A stretch of DNA of 32,726 nucleotides from Bacteroidales bacterium (GCA_022777485.1 JALFGC010000101.1:1-32726), one strand, 5' to 3'. Counted from the stretch's first letter, positions 6,073-15,176 are shown. Notes: generated by a model from the sequence alone, not told the origin. Numbers and translations: made by a program.

Positions 6073-7113
6073 TTAATGCATGATTTTGTAGATGAGTTCT
6101 TTCCAGAGGTCTGCGTCGGTGGCAGATGGGTTGTTGATACCTTTGAGTCGGGCATCGGTGTCGCGGAAATAGCCTACTATGCGGAAGGTCTTGCCTGCGG
6201 AGTAGCGCTTGGCGGCGGCAGCGTAGTCTTTGACGAAATAGGGATTGATGCCTAAAGCGGCGGCTGCTACCCGCTCTGTCTTATCGGGCAGGTAGTGGTA
6301 CATCATCAGGTTGACGAAGAAGTTATAGAGCACGCCCAACTCCTTTATCATAGTGTGGTCTTTCGAGGTGGCAAAATACTGCGTGATACGGTTGGCTTTG
6401 AGTATGTCGCCTTGGATGAGTGCCGTTTGCAGTTCAAAGATATTGAAGTCCTTGCTGATACCTACGTTGCGCTCCACCAGCGCGGGGTCAATGCGTTTGC
6501 AGCCTTCGGGGCGACCGTCTATCAGTTTCTGCAATGCGCCTACAATCGCCGTCAGGTTGGTGCCGAGGTTGTCCGCCAACAGTTTTGCTACGCGCGGGTC
6601 AATGGCGAGTTCTATGCCTTGGGCTTTGAGTTCGGCATTCTTTTGTTGCATGTAGGCGGTAATCCATTTCTCCACTTGGTAGTCGCGCAAGGGGTCGCTT
6701 TGCATTACCACTGCACCGCTTTTATCGAGTTTTTTCCACCAAGATTGGCGTTTATCGGGTGTGCCGTATTTGTAGCAGATTACCAGCACGGTGTCGGGCT
6801 GCGGGTTGTCGAGATACAAGCCCAGTGCGTCCCATTTCTTGATGTTCTGCGCCTCTTTCACGATGACCACTTTCCTGCCTCCCATCATGGCAAACCCCCT
6901 CGCTGCGGAAATAGCGGGGGCGATGTCAGCGCCTTGCATCTCCTTGCCGTAGAGCACTATCTGGTCGAAGGCTTTAGAGGCTTCGTCCAACACATTCTGC
7001 TCTATGTAGTCCGCCACTTGGTCAATGTAATAAGGCTCTTCGCCGCAGAGCATATACACGCCCGCGTATTTGCCTTGCTTGAGGTCGCGTATGCAGGTTT
7101 CGTAGTTGGTCAT
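6073..7113 (-). CDS. holA: DNA polymerase III subunit delta
   Basis: The delta subunit is the clamp-opening wrench of the clamp loader at the replication fork. The 346-residue protein has the family's normal length and the N-terminal AAA+-like domain opening with GKYAGVYMLCGEEPYYIDQV (residues 14-33). The central GGRKVVIVKEAQ block (78-89) and the helical C-terminal collar domain, with LADNLGTNLTAIVGALQKLI, also fit. Like most delta subunits it has no functional Walker A motif. Its start overlaps the prsW stop by 4 nt (ATGA), a typical sign of translational coupling, so it is probably the last gene of the leftward operon. Confidence 0.93.
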   Translation of the reverse strand: MTNYETCIRDLKQGKYAGVYMLCGEEPYYIDQVADYIEQNVLDEASKAFDQIVLYGKEMQGADIAPAISAARGFAMMGGRKVVIVKEAQNIKKWDALGLYLDNPQPDTVLVICYKYGTPDKRQSWWKKLDKSGAVVMQSDPLRDYQVEKWITAYMQQKNAELKAQGIELAIDPRVAKLLADNLGTNLTAIVGALQKLIDGRPEGCKRIDPALVERNVGISKDFNIFELQTALIQGDILKANRITQYFATSKDHTMIKELGVLYNFFVNLMMYHYLPDKTERVAAAALGINPYFVKDYAAAAKRYSAGKTFRIVGYFRDTDARLKGINNPSATDADLWKELIYKIMH

Positions 7114-7853
7114 TTTCTCCAGAAGGCTACTTGGTTAGGGTCGTTCTCATCGCGTTGGATATGTTTCTTGATATTATCGCGCCCGTAGCGGAACATCATG
7201 AAGCAGAAGGCGTAGAAAAGCGCAATCAGTATGCCACTCAACATAGTGCCGACATTCGCCATCATCAGCAATGCGTCATACACTCCGTGTAGCAGCACGG
7301 GCACCCACAGAATCCGACCCTGCATGCGCCAACTCACGTCGCCGAAATAGACCAACGAGTAGAAATAGCCCATGGCTACGGCAAACATGAAGTGCCCGGG
7401 CACGGCAAAAATCGCACGCTGGATAGCCACTGTCTCCCACTCGTTGATGTTGCTGAACAGATACACGATGTTCTCCGTCCCCGCAAAGCCCATCCCCACC
7501 GCGCAGGCATACACAATCCCATCAAAACGCTCATCGAAATAGCGATTGTGCCGAAGGAAAAGCGCCAATACCAGCAGTTTCACGCTCTCTTCGGGGATTG
7601 CGGCTCCCACAAAAGCATTCCACGCTGCGCCCAATAGGGTGGTCGGACTCTCGGACACAATGCCGAATCCTTGGAAAAATCCCTCAACGAGTGCCGCCAA
7701 GAAAGCAGATAAAATGCCCAATCCGACGGCTTTAAGCACCTCTGTTATCGGCTCGCGCTGATATTTGTCGCGCAGCCAGATATAGAGCACCAGCAGGAAC
7801 GCAGGCAGTATAGCGGCGAATATGATGATAGTTAGTTGCATGTTTTCAGCCAT
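7110..7853 (-). CDS. prsW: PrsW-family intramembrane metalloprotease
   Basis: A polytopic membrane protein of 247 residues, of the family whose Bacillus member cuts an anti-sigma factor. The conserved residues are all present: E88-E89 in IPEESVK, E127 in GTENIVY, H154 in PGHFMFAV and H189 in LLHGVYD, each in or near a hydrophobic segment. The local substrate is unknown; no anti-sigma factor gene is nearby. The start used overlaps the upstream peptidase gene by 22 nt; an alternative ATG at 7841 would drop four residues and shorten the overlap to 10 nt. Its own stop overlaps holA, so these genes are likely co-translated. Confidence 0.88.
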   Translation of the reverse strand: MAENMQLTIIIFAAILPAFLLVLYIWLRDKYQREPITEVLKAVGLGILSAFLAALVEGFFQGFGIVSESPTTLLGAAWNAFVGAAIPEESVKLLVLALFLRHNRYFDERFDGIVYACAVGMGFAGTENIVYLFSNINEWETVAIQRAIFAVPGHFMFAVAMGYFYSLVYFGDVSWRMQGRILWVPVLLHGVYDALLMMANVGTMLSGILIALFYAFCFMMFRYGRDNIKKHIQRDENDPNQVAFWRK

Positions 7854-9961
7854 TTATTAAGCCAAGCGAAGTAGGTGCGCTGCCAGAGGATACCGTTCTG
7901 CGGTTGCAGCACCCAGTGGTTCTCATCGGGGAAGATGAGCAACTGTGCGGGTATGCCTTGCATCTTTGCCGCGTCGAAGGCAGCCATGGCTTGATTAGCG
8001 AGGATGCGGTAGTCTTTCTCGCCGTGAATACAGAGGATAGGGGTGTCCCATTTGTCCACGAAGCGGTGGGGCGAGTTAGCAAAGGTACGTTGCGCGGTGG
8101 GATTGTTCTTCTCCCAGTACGCACCGCCCATATCCCAGTTGGCGAACCATTTCTCCTCGGTCTCGAGGTACTGCATCTCCATGTTGAAAATCCCGTCGTG
8201 TGCGATGAAGGCTTTGAATCGCTTGTCGTGGTGTCCTGCGAGCCAATAGACGCTGAATCCGCCGAAGGAAGCTCCTACGCAGCCGAGGTGGTCGCGGTCG
8301 ATATAGGGCTCGCGGCAAATCTCGTCAATGGCAGTCAGGTAGTCGCGCATGCACTGCCCGCCGTAGTCGCCGCTGATGGCAGCATTCCACTCATAGCCGA
8401 AGCCCGGCAACCCGCGGCGGTTGGGCGCTACCACGATATAGCCTTGCGCCGCCATCGCCATGAAGTTCCAGCGGTAACTCCAAAACTGGCTCACAGGCGA
8501 CTGAGGTCCGCCCTCGCAGAAGAGCAGGGTGGGGTATTTCTTCGCGGGGTCGAAATGCGGAGGATAGACCACCCATGTCAGCATCTGCTTGCCATCGGTC
8601 GTCCGTTGCCAACGCGGCTGCACGGTGCCCATCGCTACCTGCGAGTAGATATTTCCGTTCTCATTGGTGAGCGGAGCGATGACTTGGTTCGTATCCATCG
8701 CATAAATCTCGTTGGCGCGCTCCATGGAGTGGCGCAGGCAGATGAGGTCGCTGCCTATATGCCCGCCTAACTCATAGTCGTACTGCCCGTCTGGCGTCAG
8801 TTGGCTGATACAAGGTGCTTGGTCGCTGCCGAATACCACCTGATAAATACGCTCCGTCCCATGCCATACGGCGTTGAAAACAAGGGTATTGTTATCCTTC
8901 CAGTAGTAGGAATCCACATTGCTGTCCAGCCCCTTGCTGAGGAACACTTTTTTACCGCTGCGGGTGTCCATGGCGAAGAGCCGATTCTCGTCGCTCTCGT
9001 AGCCGTCGTGCTCCATGCTGAGCCATGCAATCCACTGCCCGTCGGGCGAGTAGGCGGGGTTGGTGTCGTAGCCGAGGTTATCTTCGGTGATGTTGCGTGT
9101 CTCGCCGGTCTCGGTGTCGTACAGATAGATATCGGAGTTGGTGGAGACGGCATACTCAAGCCCTGTCTTCTTGCGGCAGGTGTAGGCAATGGTCTTGCTG
9201 TCGGGACTCCATGAAAGTTGCTCCGTGCCTCCCCACGGGCGCATCGGGCTCTCGAAGACCGTCCCTTTCAGCAGGCTGCGACTGCCCGCTACCGCCAGCG
9301 TCCGCTTATCCATCGTGAGTGCGCAGAGGAATGGCTGCGGCACCTCGTCCACCCACTCGTCCCAATGTTTATACATCAGATCTTCCACCACACGTCCGCT
9401 CGCCTGCGGCAGGTCGGGGTAGATGTCAGCCGTCGTCGGATGACTTTTTACCGTTGAAACCAAGAGAATCTGCCGATTGTCGGGCGAGAGCAAGAAACCC
9501 TCGATGGGCTGCTCAAACCCCGTCAGCGTAAGGTCGCGGCTGTGGTCTTTCCAGTCGGTCAGACATACCTTCCCGCCTTTCATATAGAGCAACCTCCCGT
9601 CGTTCGTCCAAGCAGGTTGTCCTCCCACGAACTCATCAACCACCCTGACAAGTCGGGGTTTGCCCGTGTTAGACGGGCTGTATTCGCACACTCGCACCCA
9701 CGTGGTGGAGCGGTTCTCCGCCACGCTGTAGTACGACACCGTGTATGCCACCAGCGACAATTCTTCGTTGGGCACCACGCTGCCGATGCGTCCCATCGCC
9801 CACAGGGCTTCGGGAGAGAACACATTGTCGGAGATGGTAATCTCAGGCTTATGGATAGGAGTCTTTTCGGCATTGTTTTCCGATTGTTCATGGAGTGCGC
9901 CGCAGGCAGCGGATAATAGGGCAATCATTGCCAGGAAAGGGTATTTGATGGATTGTTTCAT
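7832..9961 (-). CDS. S9 family prolyl oligopeptidase-like peptidase (DPP5-like)
   Basis: A 709-residue predicted lipoprotein (LLSAACG, Cys20) of peptidase family S9. An N-terminal beta-propeller, with repeated SPDxxxI/WSPD units, precedes a C-terminal alpha/beta-hydrolase domain. The inferred triad is S565 (GASFGGF), D650 (GEKDYRI) and H682 (DENHWV). Length, lipoprotein-like N-terminus and the catalytic block are closest to Bacteroidales dipeptidyl-peptidase 5, which releases dipeptides from oligopeptides in the periplasm; the exact specificity is inferred. It starts 21 nt after ugd with no promoter visible in between, so it is probably cotranscribed with it, and it overlaps prsW at its end. 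Confidence 0.85.
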   Translation of the reverse strand: MKQSIKYPFLAMIALLSAACGALHEQSENNAEKTPIHKPEITISDNVFSPEALWAMGRIGSVVPNEELSLVAYTVSYYSVAENRSTTWVRVCEYSPSNTGKPRLVRVVDEFVGGQPAWTNDGRLLYMKGGKVCLTDWKDHSRDLTLTGFEQPIEGFLLSPDNRQILLVSTVKSHPTTADIYPDLPQASGRVVEDLMYKHWDEWVDEVPQPFLCALTMDKRTLAVAGSRSLLKGTVFESPMRPWGGTEQLSWSPDSKTIAYTCRKKTGLEYAVSTNSDIYLYDTETGETRNITEDNLGYDTNPAYSPDGQWIAWLSMEHDGYESDENRLFAMDTRSGKKVFLSKGLDSNVDSYYWKDNNTLVFNAVWHGTERIYQVVFGSDQAPCISQLTPDGQYDYELGGHIGSDLICLRHSMERANEIYAMDTNQVIAPLTNENGNIYSQVAMGTVQPRWQRTTDGKQMLTWVVYPPHFDPAKKYPTLLFCEGGPQSPVSQFWSYRWNFMAMAAQGYIVVAPNRRGLPGFGYEWNAAISGDYGGQCMRDYLTAIDEICREPYIDRDHLGCVGASFGGFSVYWLAGHHDKRFKAFIAHDGIFNMEMQYLETEEKWFANWDMGGAYWEKNNPTAQRTFANSPHRFVDKWDTPILCIHGEKDYRILANQAMAAFDAAKMQGIPAQLLIFPDENHWVLQPQNGILWQRTYFAWLNKWLKTCN

Positions 9962-9982
9962 AACATGTTTAGCATTGCGTGT

Positions 9983-11221
9983 TTAGTCTCTGCGGAAGAG
10001 GTCGCGGGTATAGACTTTGTCTTGCACATCGTCAAGGCAGGCATCGTAGCGGTTGGCGATGATGGCTTGCGATTGTGACTTGAACTGTGCGAGGTCGTTT
10101 ACTACGATGGAACCGAAGAAAGTGGAGCCATTAGGTAGGGTGGGTTCGTAGATGATGACCTGTGCCCCTTTGGCTTTCACGCGCTTCATGATACCTTGTA
10201 TGCTCGACTGGCGGAAGTTGTCGGAGTTGGACTTCATCGTCAGTCGGAAGACGCCGATGGTGCAGGGGTGTTCTTCGGCTGCATTGTATGAGCCGTTGTG
10301 GAAATAGTCGTAGTACCCCGCCTTGGCGAGCACGCGGTCGGCGATGAAGTCCTTGCGCGTGCGGTTGCTTTCCACGATGGCTTCGATGAGGTTCTCGGGT
10401 ACGTCTTGGTAGTTGGCGAGCAACTGCTTGGTGTCTTTAGGCAGGCAGTAGCCGCCGTAGCCGAAAGAAGGGTTGTTGTAGTGGGTGCCGATACGGGGAT
10501 CAAGGCAGACGCCGTTGATGATGTCTTGTGTGCTCAGCCCTTTCATTTCGGCGTAGGTGTCGAGTTCATTAAAATAGGAGACTCGCAACGCGAGGTAGGT
10601 GTTGGCAAAGAGTTTGACCGCTTCCGCCTCGGTGAAGCCCATGTAGAGGGTGGGAATATCGGTCTTGACCGCGCCCTCTTGCAGCAGTGCGGCAAAAGTG
10701 TGCGCTGCGTTGAGCAGACGCTCGTCCTGCATGTTGGTGCCAACGATGATACGCGAGGGGTAGAGGTTGTCGTAGAGGGCTTTGCTCTCGCGCAGGAACT
10801 CGGGCGAAAAGAGGATGTTTTGGCTACCTGTTTTCTGTCGCAGGCCCTCGGTGAAACCGACAGGAATGGTTGATTTGATAACCATGATGGCTTCGGGGTT
10901 CACCTCCAAGACCAAGCGCACCACGCTCTCCACCGCTGAGGTGTCGAAATAGTTGCGCTGCGGGTCGTAGTTAGTGGGCGCGGCTATCACCACGAACTCC
11001 GCCTGCGAGTAGGCTGCCCGCGCATCTAATGTGGCGGTCAGGTCGAGCGTCTTCTCCGCAAAGAACTTCTCGATGTACTCGTCTTGGATAGGCGACTGCC
11101 TGCGGTTAATCATCTCTACCTTTTCGGGCACGATATCCACTGCCAGCACTCTGTGGTGTTGCGCCAAGAGGGTTGCCATCGACAACCCCACATAACCCGT
11201 TCCTGCTACTGCGATAGTCAT
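9983..11221 (-). CDS. ugd: UDP-glucose 6-dehydrogenase
   Basis: Oxidises UDP-glucose to UDP-glucuronate with two NAD+, supplying acidic sugars for capsule or exopolysaccharide. The 412-residue protein opens with the Rossmann motif [11 protein letters not shown] and the VDIVPEKV loop. It has the [12 protein letters not shown] block of E. coli-type Ugd, and the nucleophile C259 in [11 protein letters not shown] second Rossmann domain holds the UDP-binding [15 protein letters not shown] segment. Length agrees with the family (about 390-440). It follows another nucleotide-sugar dehydrogenase in the same direction after a 138-nt repeat-filled gap without a promoter box, so a shared transcript is likely. 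Confidence 0.93.
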   Translation of the reverse strand: MTIAVAGTGYVGLSMATLLAQHHRVLAVDIVPEKVEMINRRQSPIQDEYIEKFFAEKTLDLTATLDARAAYSQAEFVVIAAPTNYDPQRNYFDTSAVESVVRLVLEVNPEAIMVIKSTIPVGFTEGLRQKTGSQNILFSPEFLRESKALYDNLYPSRIIVGTNMQDERLLNAAHTFAALLQEGAVKTDIPTLYMGFTEAEAVKLFANTYLALRVSYFNELDTYAEMKGLSTQDIINGVCLDPRIGTHYNNPSFGYGGYCLPKDTKQLLANYQDVPENLIEAIVESNRTRKDFIADRVLAKAGYYDYFHNGSYNAAEEHPCTIGVFRLTMKSNSDNFRQSSIQGIMKRVKAKGAQVIIYEPTLPNGSTFFGSIVVNDLAQFKSQSQAIIANRYDACLDDVQDKVYTRDLFRRD

Positions 11222-11227
11222 GTTCAG

Positions 11228-11356
11228 TTATGAATTATGAATTATGAGCGCCCATGCTCTTTTTAATTATGAATCTTGAATTATGAATTATGAGTGGTCT
11301 GCTCTGAATAGTTGGCATACAATGAACTCATAATTCATAATTCAAAATTCATAATT
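11228..11356. repeat. Heptamer arrays of TTATGAA in inverted arrangement
   Basis: TTATGAA, TTATGAA, TTATGAG (11228-11248) and a second group of AATTATG type (11265-11294, one variant unit) are faced by CTCATAA, TTCATAA, TTCAAAA, TTCATAA (11328-11355). The arrays fill almost the whole gap and could form a long stem about 30 nt per arm. Two of the units lead into GAGxGC...GCTCT motifs like those at 1481-1628. Confidence 0.85.
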
Positions 11357-11359
11357 ATC

Positions 11360-12658
11360 TTATAGTCTTCCGTCTACGAGTGTCCTGTCCACGAAGTTCT
11401 TCACATCGAAGATGATGGCGCCTTGCTCTTTGTATTGGGCGAAGGGGAAGGATTGGAACTCGTTGTGCGCCACGCAAGCGATGATGGCATCGTAGTGCTT
11501 GGTGGGGTCGATAGCGGATAGCAGTGTCTTGCCGTACTCATGCTTCACCACCTCAGGCGATGCCCACGGGTCGAAGATATCTACTTGACAGCCAAACTCC
11601 TCCAACTCGGTGGCGATGTCCACGACTTTCGTGTTGCGACAGTCCGGGCAGTTCTCCTTAAAGGTAACGCCGAGCAACAGCACATTGGCATCCTTTATCT
11701 TGTGGTCATGCTGAATCATGAGTTTCAGCACCTTGTCCGCAATGAACTTCGCGATAGAGTTGTTCACTGCCCGTCCGGAGAGAATAACTTGTGGGTCGTA
11801 GCCAAGCGACTTGGCTTTGTGGGCGAGGTAGTATGGGTCCACGGAGATGCAGTGCCCGCCCACCAGTCCGGGGCGGTATTTCAGGAAGTTCCACTTCGTG
11901 CCCGCCGCCTCTATCACGTCGTTGGTGTCAATACCCACGCGGTCGCAGATAAGTGCCAACTCGTTCATGAAAGAGATGTTCACATCACGCTGCGAGTTCT
12001 CCACGGCTTTGGCTGCCTCCGCCACTTTCATGTTGGGCGCGCGGTGGGTGCCGTTCTCGAGAATGCTGTTGTAGAGCGCGTCCACCAGGTCGGCTATCTC
12101 GGGCGTTGAGCCGGAGGTGATCTTCTTAATCTTCGTCAGGGTGTTCACCTTGTCGCCAGGGTTGATACGCTCCGGGGAGTAGCCGCAGAAGAAGTCTTGG
12201 TTGAATCTGAGCCCGCTGAAGCGCTCCAATACGGGGACGCAGTCTTCCTCGGTACAACCCGGGTAAACGGTGGACTCGTAGATAACGAGGTCGCCCTTGC
12301 GCAGCGTCTTGCCGATGGTCTCACTGGCTTTCAAGAGGGGTGTCAGGTCGGGGTTGTTGAAGCGGTCAATGGGTGTGGGCACCGTAACGATATAGGTGTT
12401 CGCCTGCACGAGGTCGTCCGCACACGCAGAGAAGGACAAGCCCTTTGTCCCAAGGCTCTCCGCGAAGAGGGCGCGTGCCTGCGCCATGCCGGCGAGGTCT
12501 GCTTCCAGCGTATGGTCTTCGCCCGCTTCCAACTCAGCCACACGCGCTTTGTTTACATCAAAACCAATCACACGGTATTTCTTTCCGTACTCAATAGCCA
12601 ACGGTAGCCCGACATACCCGAGTCCTACCACGGCAATCACTCTGTTTTCTAAATTCAT
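11360..12658 (-). CDS. UDP-N-acetylhexosamine 6-dehydrogenase (TviB/WbpO-like)
   Basis: This nucleotide-sugar dehydrogenase of 432 residues oxidises C6 of UDP-GlcNAc or UDP-GalNAc to the uronic acid, a precursor of acidic aminosugars in capsule and O-antigen. It shows the Rossmann motif VGLGYVGLPLA, the YESTVYPGCTEEDCVPVLE stretch typical of the TviB/WbpO group, and the nucleophile C270 in GGHCISVDPYYL. The C-terminal LGVTFKENCPDCRNTK block binds the UDP moiety. Which hexosamine is used cannot be read from the sequence. It is the first gene of the leftward run with ugd, behind a promoter at 12713-12744. No glycosyltransferase or flippase lies in the window. Confidence 0.88.
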   Translation of the reverse strand: MNLENRVIAVVGLGYVGLPLAIEYGKKYRVIGFDVNKARVAELEAGEDHTLEADLAGMAQARALFAESLGTKGLSFSACADDLVQANTYIVTVPTPIDRFNNPDLTPLLKASETIGKTLRKGDLVIYESTVYPGCTEEDCVPVLERFSGLRFNQDFFCGYSPERINPGDKVNTLTKIKKITSGSTPEIADLVDALYNSILENGTHRAPNMKVAEAAKAVENSQRDVNISFMNELALICDRVGIDTNDVIEAAGTKWNFLKYRPGLVGGHCISVDPYYLAHKAKSLGYDPQVILSGRAVNNSIAKFIADKVLKLMIQHDHKIKDANVLLLGVTFKENCPDCRNTKVVDIATELEEFGCQVDIFDPWASPEVVKHEYGKTLLSAIDPTKHYDAIIACVAHNEFQSFPFAQYKEQGAIIFDVKNFVDRTLVDGRL

Positions 12659-12712
12659 TGTTCCTTTTGTAGAATTTGGTTAGTACATTAATGTTTTTAA
12701 TAAATCAGCCCA

Positions 12713-12744
12713 CAAAGTTACTGCTTTTTTTTGAAATACACAAG
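12713..12744 (-). promoter_or_regulatory. Promoter for the tviB-like gene and ugd
   Basis: On the minus strand, CTTG (12741-12744), a 20-nt spacer, then TAACTTTG (12713-12720), preceded by AAAAAAAAGCAG. The leader would be about 50 nt. Confidence 0.65.
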
Positions 12745-12965
12745 AAATAGTATGTTTTTTCGTAGAAATTTCGATTCTATGCAGGTTTTGCGGGTAAGGT
12801 ATCGGATAGCATAAACTCGCCAATAGAGAATCTTGTGCAGCCCGTTTCGCAGGCAAGGGATGTTGAGCGAGAAGAAGAGAATTGCCATGAGGACGGCTGC
12901 TCAAATGATATAATAATTGAATTATGCAAATCCTATGTTGCATTTTTGTGAAATAACCCTCTGCT

Positions 12966-12997
12966 ATTGTGTATTCCATTTTTTATTTGTATCTTTG
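12966..12997 (+). promoter_or_regulatory. Promoter for the acyl-CoA synthetase gene
   Basis: TATCTTTG (12990-12997) with ATTG (12966-12969) 20 nt upstream. The downstream CAGCCGATTT is shared with the promoter at 25017. Confidence 0.6.
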
Positions 12998-13041
12998 CAG
13001 CCGATTTACAATCCTTTGTCAAATAAAACAATAACAACAAT

Positions 13042-14949
13042 ATGGATAAGCGATTGACTATCATTGATTTTGTAGAGAAATACACTCGTGAGTATGCAGA
13101 CCATGTCTTCCTCCGCGAGAAAGTGGACAACCAATGGACGGAAACGACCTACGCGCAGACCCGCGAGCAGGCGCATGTCATCGGTGCAGGCTTGATGGCA
13201 CTGGGTTTGGAGAAAGGTGAGCGCGTGGCGCTGCTCTCGCAGGGGCGCAACCTTTGGGTTACCGCGGAGTTGGGTATCCTCTATGCCGGCGCGGTGAATG
13301 TGCCGCTCAGCATTAAGTTAGCCGAGGCGAGCGATTTGCTCTTCCGTGTTCAGCACTCCGATGCCTGCTTCATCATTGCCTCGGAGCAGCAGTTGCCCAA
13401 GATTCGCAAGATACTGCCCGACTGCCCCAATGTGCGTCATGTCATCGTGCTTGACCCAATAGAAGAGTACGGCGAGAAGGAGATGGGTATTGATGAGGTA
13501 ATGCAGCGTGGGCGCGACTTCCTTGCTCAAACACCCGAAGCCTTCGTGGAGCGATACAAGTCGGTGCAGCCAGATGACTATGCCAACATCTCCTACACCT
13601 CCGGCACCACGGCAGACCCGAAGGGTATCCTGCTGACCCACCGCAACTACACCGCCAATGTAGAGCAGGCTCGCTCTATCATCAGCGTGCCGCGCGACGC
13701 CGTCATGCTTATCATCCTGCCGCTTGACCATTGTTTTGCGCATGTGGCGGGCTTCTACACAATGATGTCCTACTGCGGCTCTATCGCTACCGTGCCCGTT
13801 GGCAAGACTCCGATGGCTACGCTCAAGAACATCCCTATCTCCATCAAGGAAGTGCGTCCGCATGTCATGCTCTCGGTGCCTGCGTTGGCACGAAACTTCA
13901 AAAAGAGTATCGAAGGCGGTATCAAAGCCAAAGGTCCCGTGGTGGAGAAACTCTACAATTTCGCGCTCAACAATGCCATAAAATATAATAAGGAGTATTG
14001 GAACCAAGGCGGTTGCCAAGCATGGCGCAAGCCTTTGGTCAAATTGTTTGACAAGATTATCTTCAAGGCAGTGCGCGAGGGCTTCGGCGGGCGAATGCTC
14101 TTCTTTGTGGGCGGCGGAGCATTGTTGGACATTGAGTTGCAGCGCTATTTCTGCGCGGTGGGCATGCCGATGTTCCAAGGCTACGGCTTGAGCGAAGCGA
14201 CTCCTATCATCTGCGCCAACTCCACGGGGCATGCCATCTTCGGCTCCAGCGGTCGTATCGTGAAGCCGTTGGACTTGAAGATTTGCGATGCCGAAGGAAA
14301 CGAGGTTCCCGACGGCGAGCGCGGCGAGATAGTCATCCGCGGCGAAAATGTGATGGCGGGCTATTGGAAGAACCCCGAGTCCACGGCGAAGACCATTGTG
14401 GATGGCTGGCTCCACACGGGCGACATGGGCTATGTGACGAAGAAACACCCGGGCTTCCTTTGGGTGGTCGGGCGCTTCAAGTCGCTACTTATCAGTGCCG
14501 ACGGCGAGAAGTACAGCCCCGAAGGCTTCGAGGACGGACTGACGGACGGCAGCAAGTATGTTGAGCAAGTGGTGCTGCACAACAATCAAGACCCCTATAC
14601 CATCGCGCTCATCGTACCCAACAAAGATACGCTCAAGGAATATGCGCAGAGCAAGGGCGTTGACCCTAAGACAGATGAGGGGAAACGACTGATGTTGCAG
14701 AAGATACAGGACGAGGTGAACGAGTACCGCAAGGGCGGCAAACACTATGGCGAGTTCCCCGAACAGTGGCTTCCGAAGGCGCTGGCTGTCCTGCCCGAAG
14801 CCTTTACCGAGCAGAACCACATGGTCAACTCTACGATGAAAATTGTCCGCGGGAAGGTAGAGCAGCACTACCAAGACCGTATCGACTATGCCTACACCCC
14901 CGAAGGAAAAGAACTCTTTAACCCGCAAAACATGCAAGCATTCGGATAA
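13042..14949 (+). CDS. Long-chain fatty acid-CoA ligase (AMP-forming)
   Basis: An adenylate-forming enzyme of 635 residues that activates a fatty acid with ATP and attaches CoA. Motifs in order: the P-loop YTSGTTADPKGILLTHRN (185-202), a QGYGLSEATP motif (~384-393), GWLHTGDMGYV and the hinge GRFKSLLISADGEKYSP, which places the C-terminal lid. The closest group by layout is the FadD15/long-chain type found in most Bacteroidales. It could serve lipid recycling or uptake; no beta-oxidation genes are nearby. Monocistronic: own promoter in front and a strong terminator 18 nt after the stop. The ATG at 13042 follows an AACAATAACAACAAT leader. Confidence 0.93.
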   Translation: MDKRLTIIDFVEKYTREYADHVFLREKVDNQWTETTYAQTREQAHVIGAGLMALGLEKGERVALLSQGRNLWVTAELGILYAGAVNVPLSIKLAEASDLLFRVQHSDACFIIASEQQLPKIRKILPDCPNVRHVIVLDPIEEYGEKEMGIDEVMQRGRDFLAQTPEAFVERYKSVQPDDYANISYTSGTTADPKGILLTHRNYTANVEQARSIISVPRDAVMLIILPLDHCFAHVAGFYTMMSYCGSIATVPVGKTPMATLKNIPISIKEVRPHVMLSVPALARNFKKSIEGGIKAKGPVVEKLYNFALNNAIKYNKEYWNQGGCQAWRKPLVKLFDKIIFKAVREGFGGRMLFFVGGGALLDIELQRYFCAVGMPMFQGYGLSEATPIICANSTGHAIFGSSGRIVKPLDLKICDAEGNEVPDGERGEIVIRGENVMAGYWKNPESTAKTIVDGWLHTGDMGYVTKKHPGFLWVVGRFKSLLISADGEKYSPEGFEDGLTDGSKYVEQVVLHNNQDPYTIALIVPNKDTLKEYAQSKGVDPKTDEGKRLMLQKIQDEVNEYRKGGKHYGEFPEQWLPKALAVLPEAFTEQNHMVNSTMKIVRGKVEQHYQDRIDYAYTPEGKELFNPQNMQAFG

Positions 14950-14967
14950 GCGGATTACTAAATAACA

Positions 14968-15002
14968 ACACAAAAGGGGAAGATTTTCTTCCCCTTTTGT
15001 GT
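14968..15002 (+). terminator. Terminator after the acyl-CoA synthetase gene
   Basis: A perfect 16-bp stem, ACACAAAAGGGGAAGA (14968-14983) with TCTTCCCCTTTTGTGT (14987-15002), and a 3-nt loop. The stem's own 3' arm is T-rich. Confidence 0.85.
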
Positions 15003-15040
15003 GTCTTTATCAGTTTTACTTGGCGGGCTTGTGGATGGAA

Positions 15041-15176
15041 AATCTTAATAATAGTACATTTCTTGTTCGGGATTTCCTTGCTGCCGACCCACGGGAGACT
15101 CGCGAGAGACCCGCGAAAAATACGCGAGAAAGGAACGGAGGAATAACGGCGAAGGAATCTTAACAATTGTACATTT
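15041..15176. repeat. Direct repeats flanking a CGCGAG-rich segment
   Basis: A 21-nt sequence of type AATCTTAA...GTACATTT occurs at 15041-15061 and 15156-15176, differing at three positions. Between them are several GAGACTCGCGAG-like units (about 15094-15130). No gene fits this stretch. The remainder of the 331-nt gap (14950-15280) holds only the two terminators. Confidence 0.6.

Larger units (their letters stand above)
12659..13041. other. Intergenic region between divergent tviB-like and acyl-CoA synthetase genes
   Basis: 383 nt with one promoter at each end. The middle (about 12780-12940) is less AT-rich. On the minus strand a 56-codon ORF (12718-12888) starting MAILFFSLNIPC looks like a membrane-protein fragment, but its end overlaps the tviB promoter. 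I do not call it a gene. Confidence 0.6.

Noticed and set aside
6295-7188. 297-codon plus-strand ORF opposite holA and prsW
   Set aside because: It is antisense to two clearly identified genes and has no family features; a shadow of their codon bias.
12718-12888. 56-codon minus-strand ORF starting MAILFFSLNIPC
   Set aside because: It looks like a membrane-protein fragment, but its end overlaps the tviB promoter and it has no recognisable family; too weak to call.
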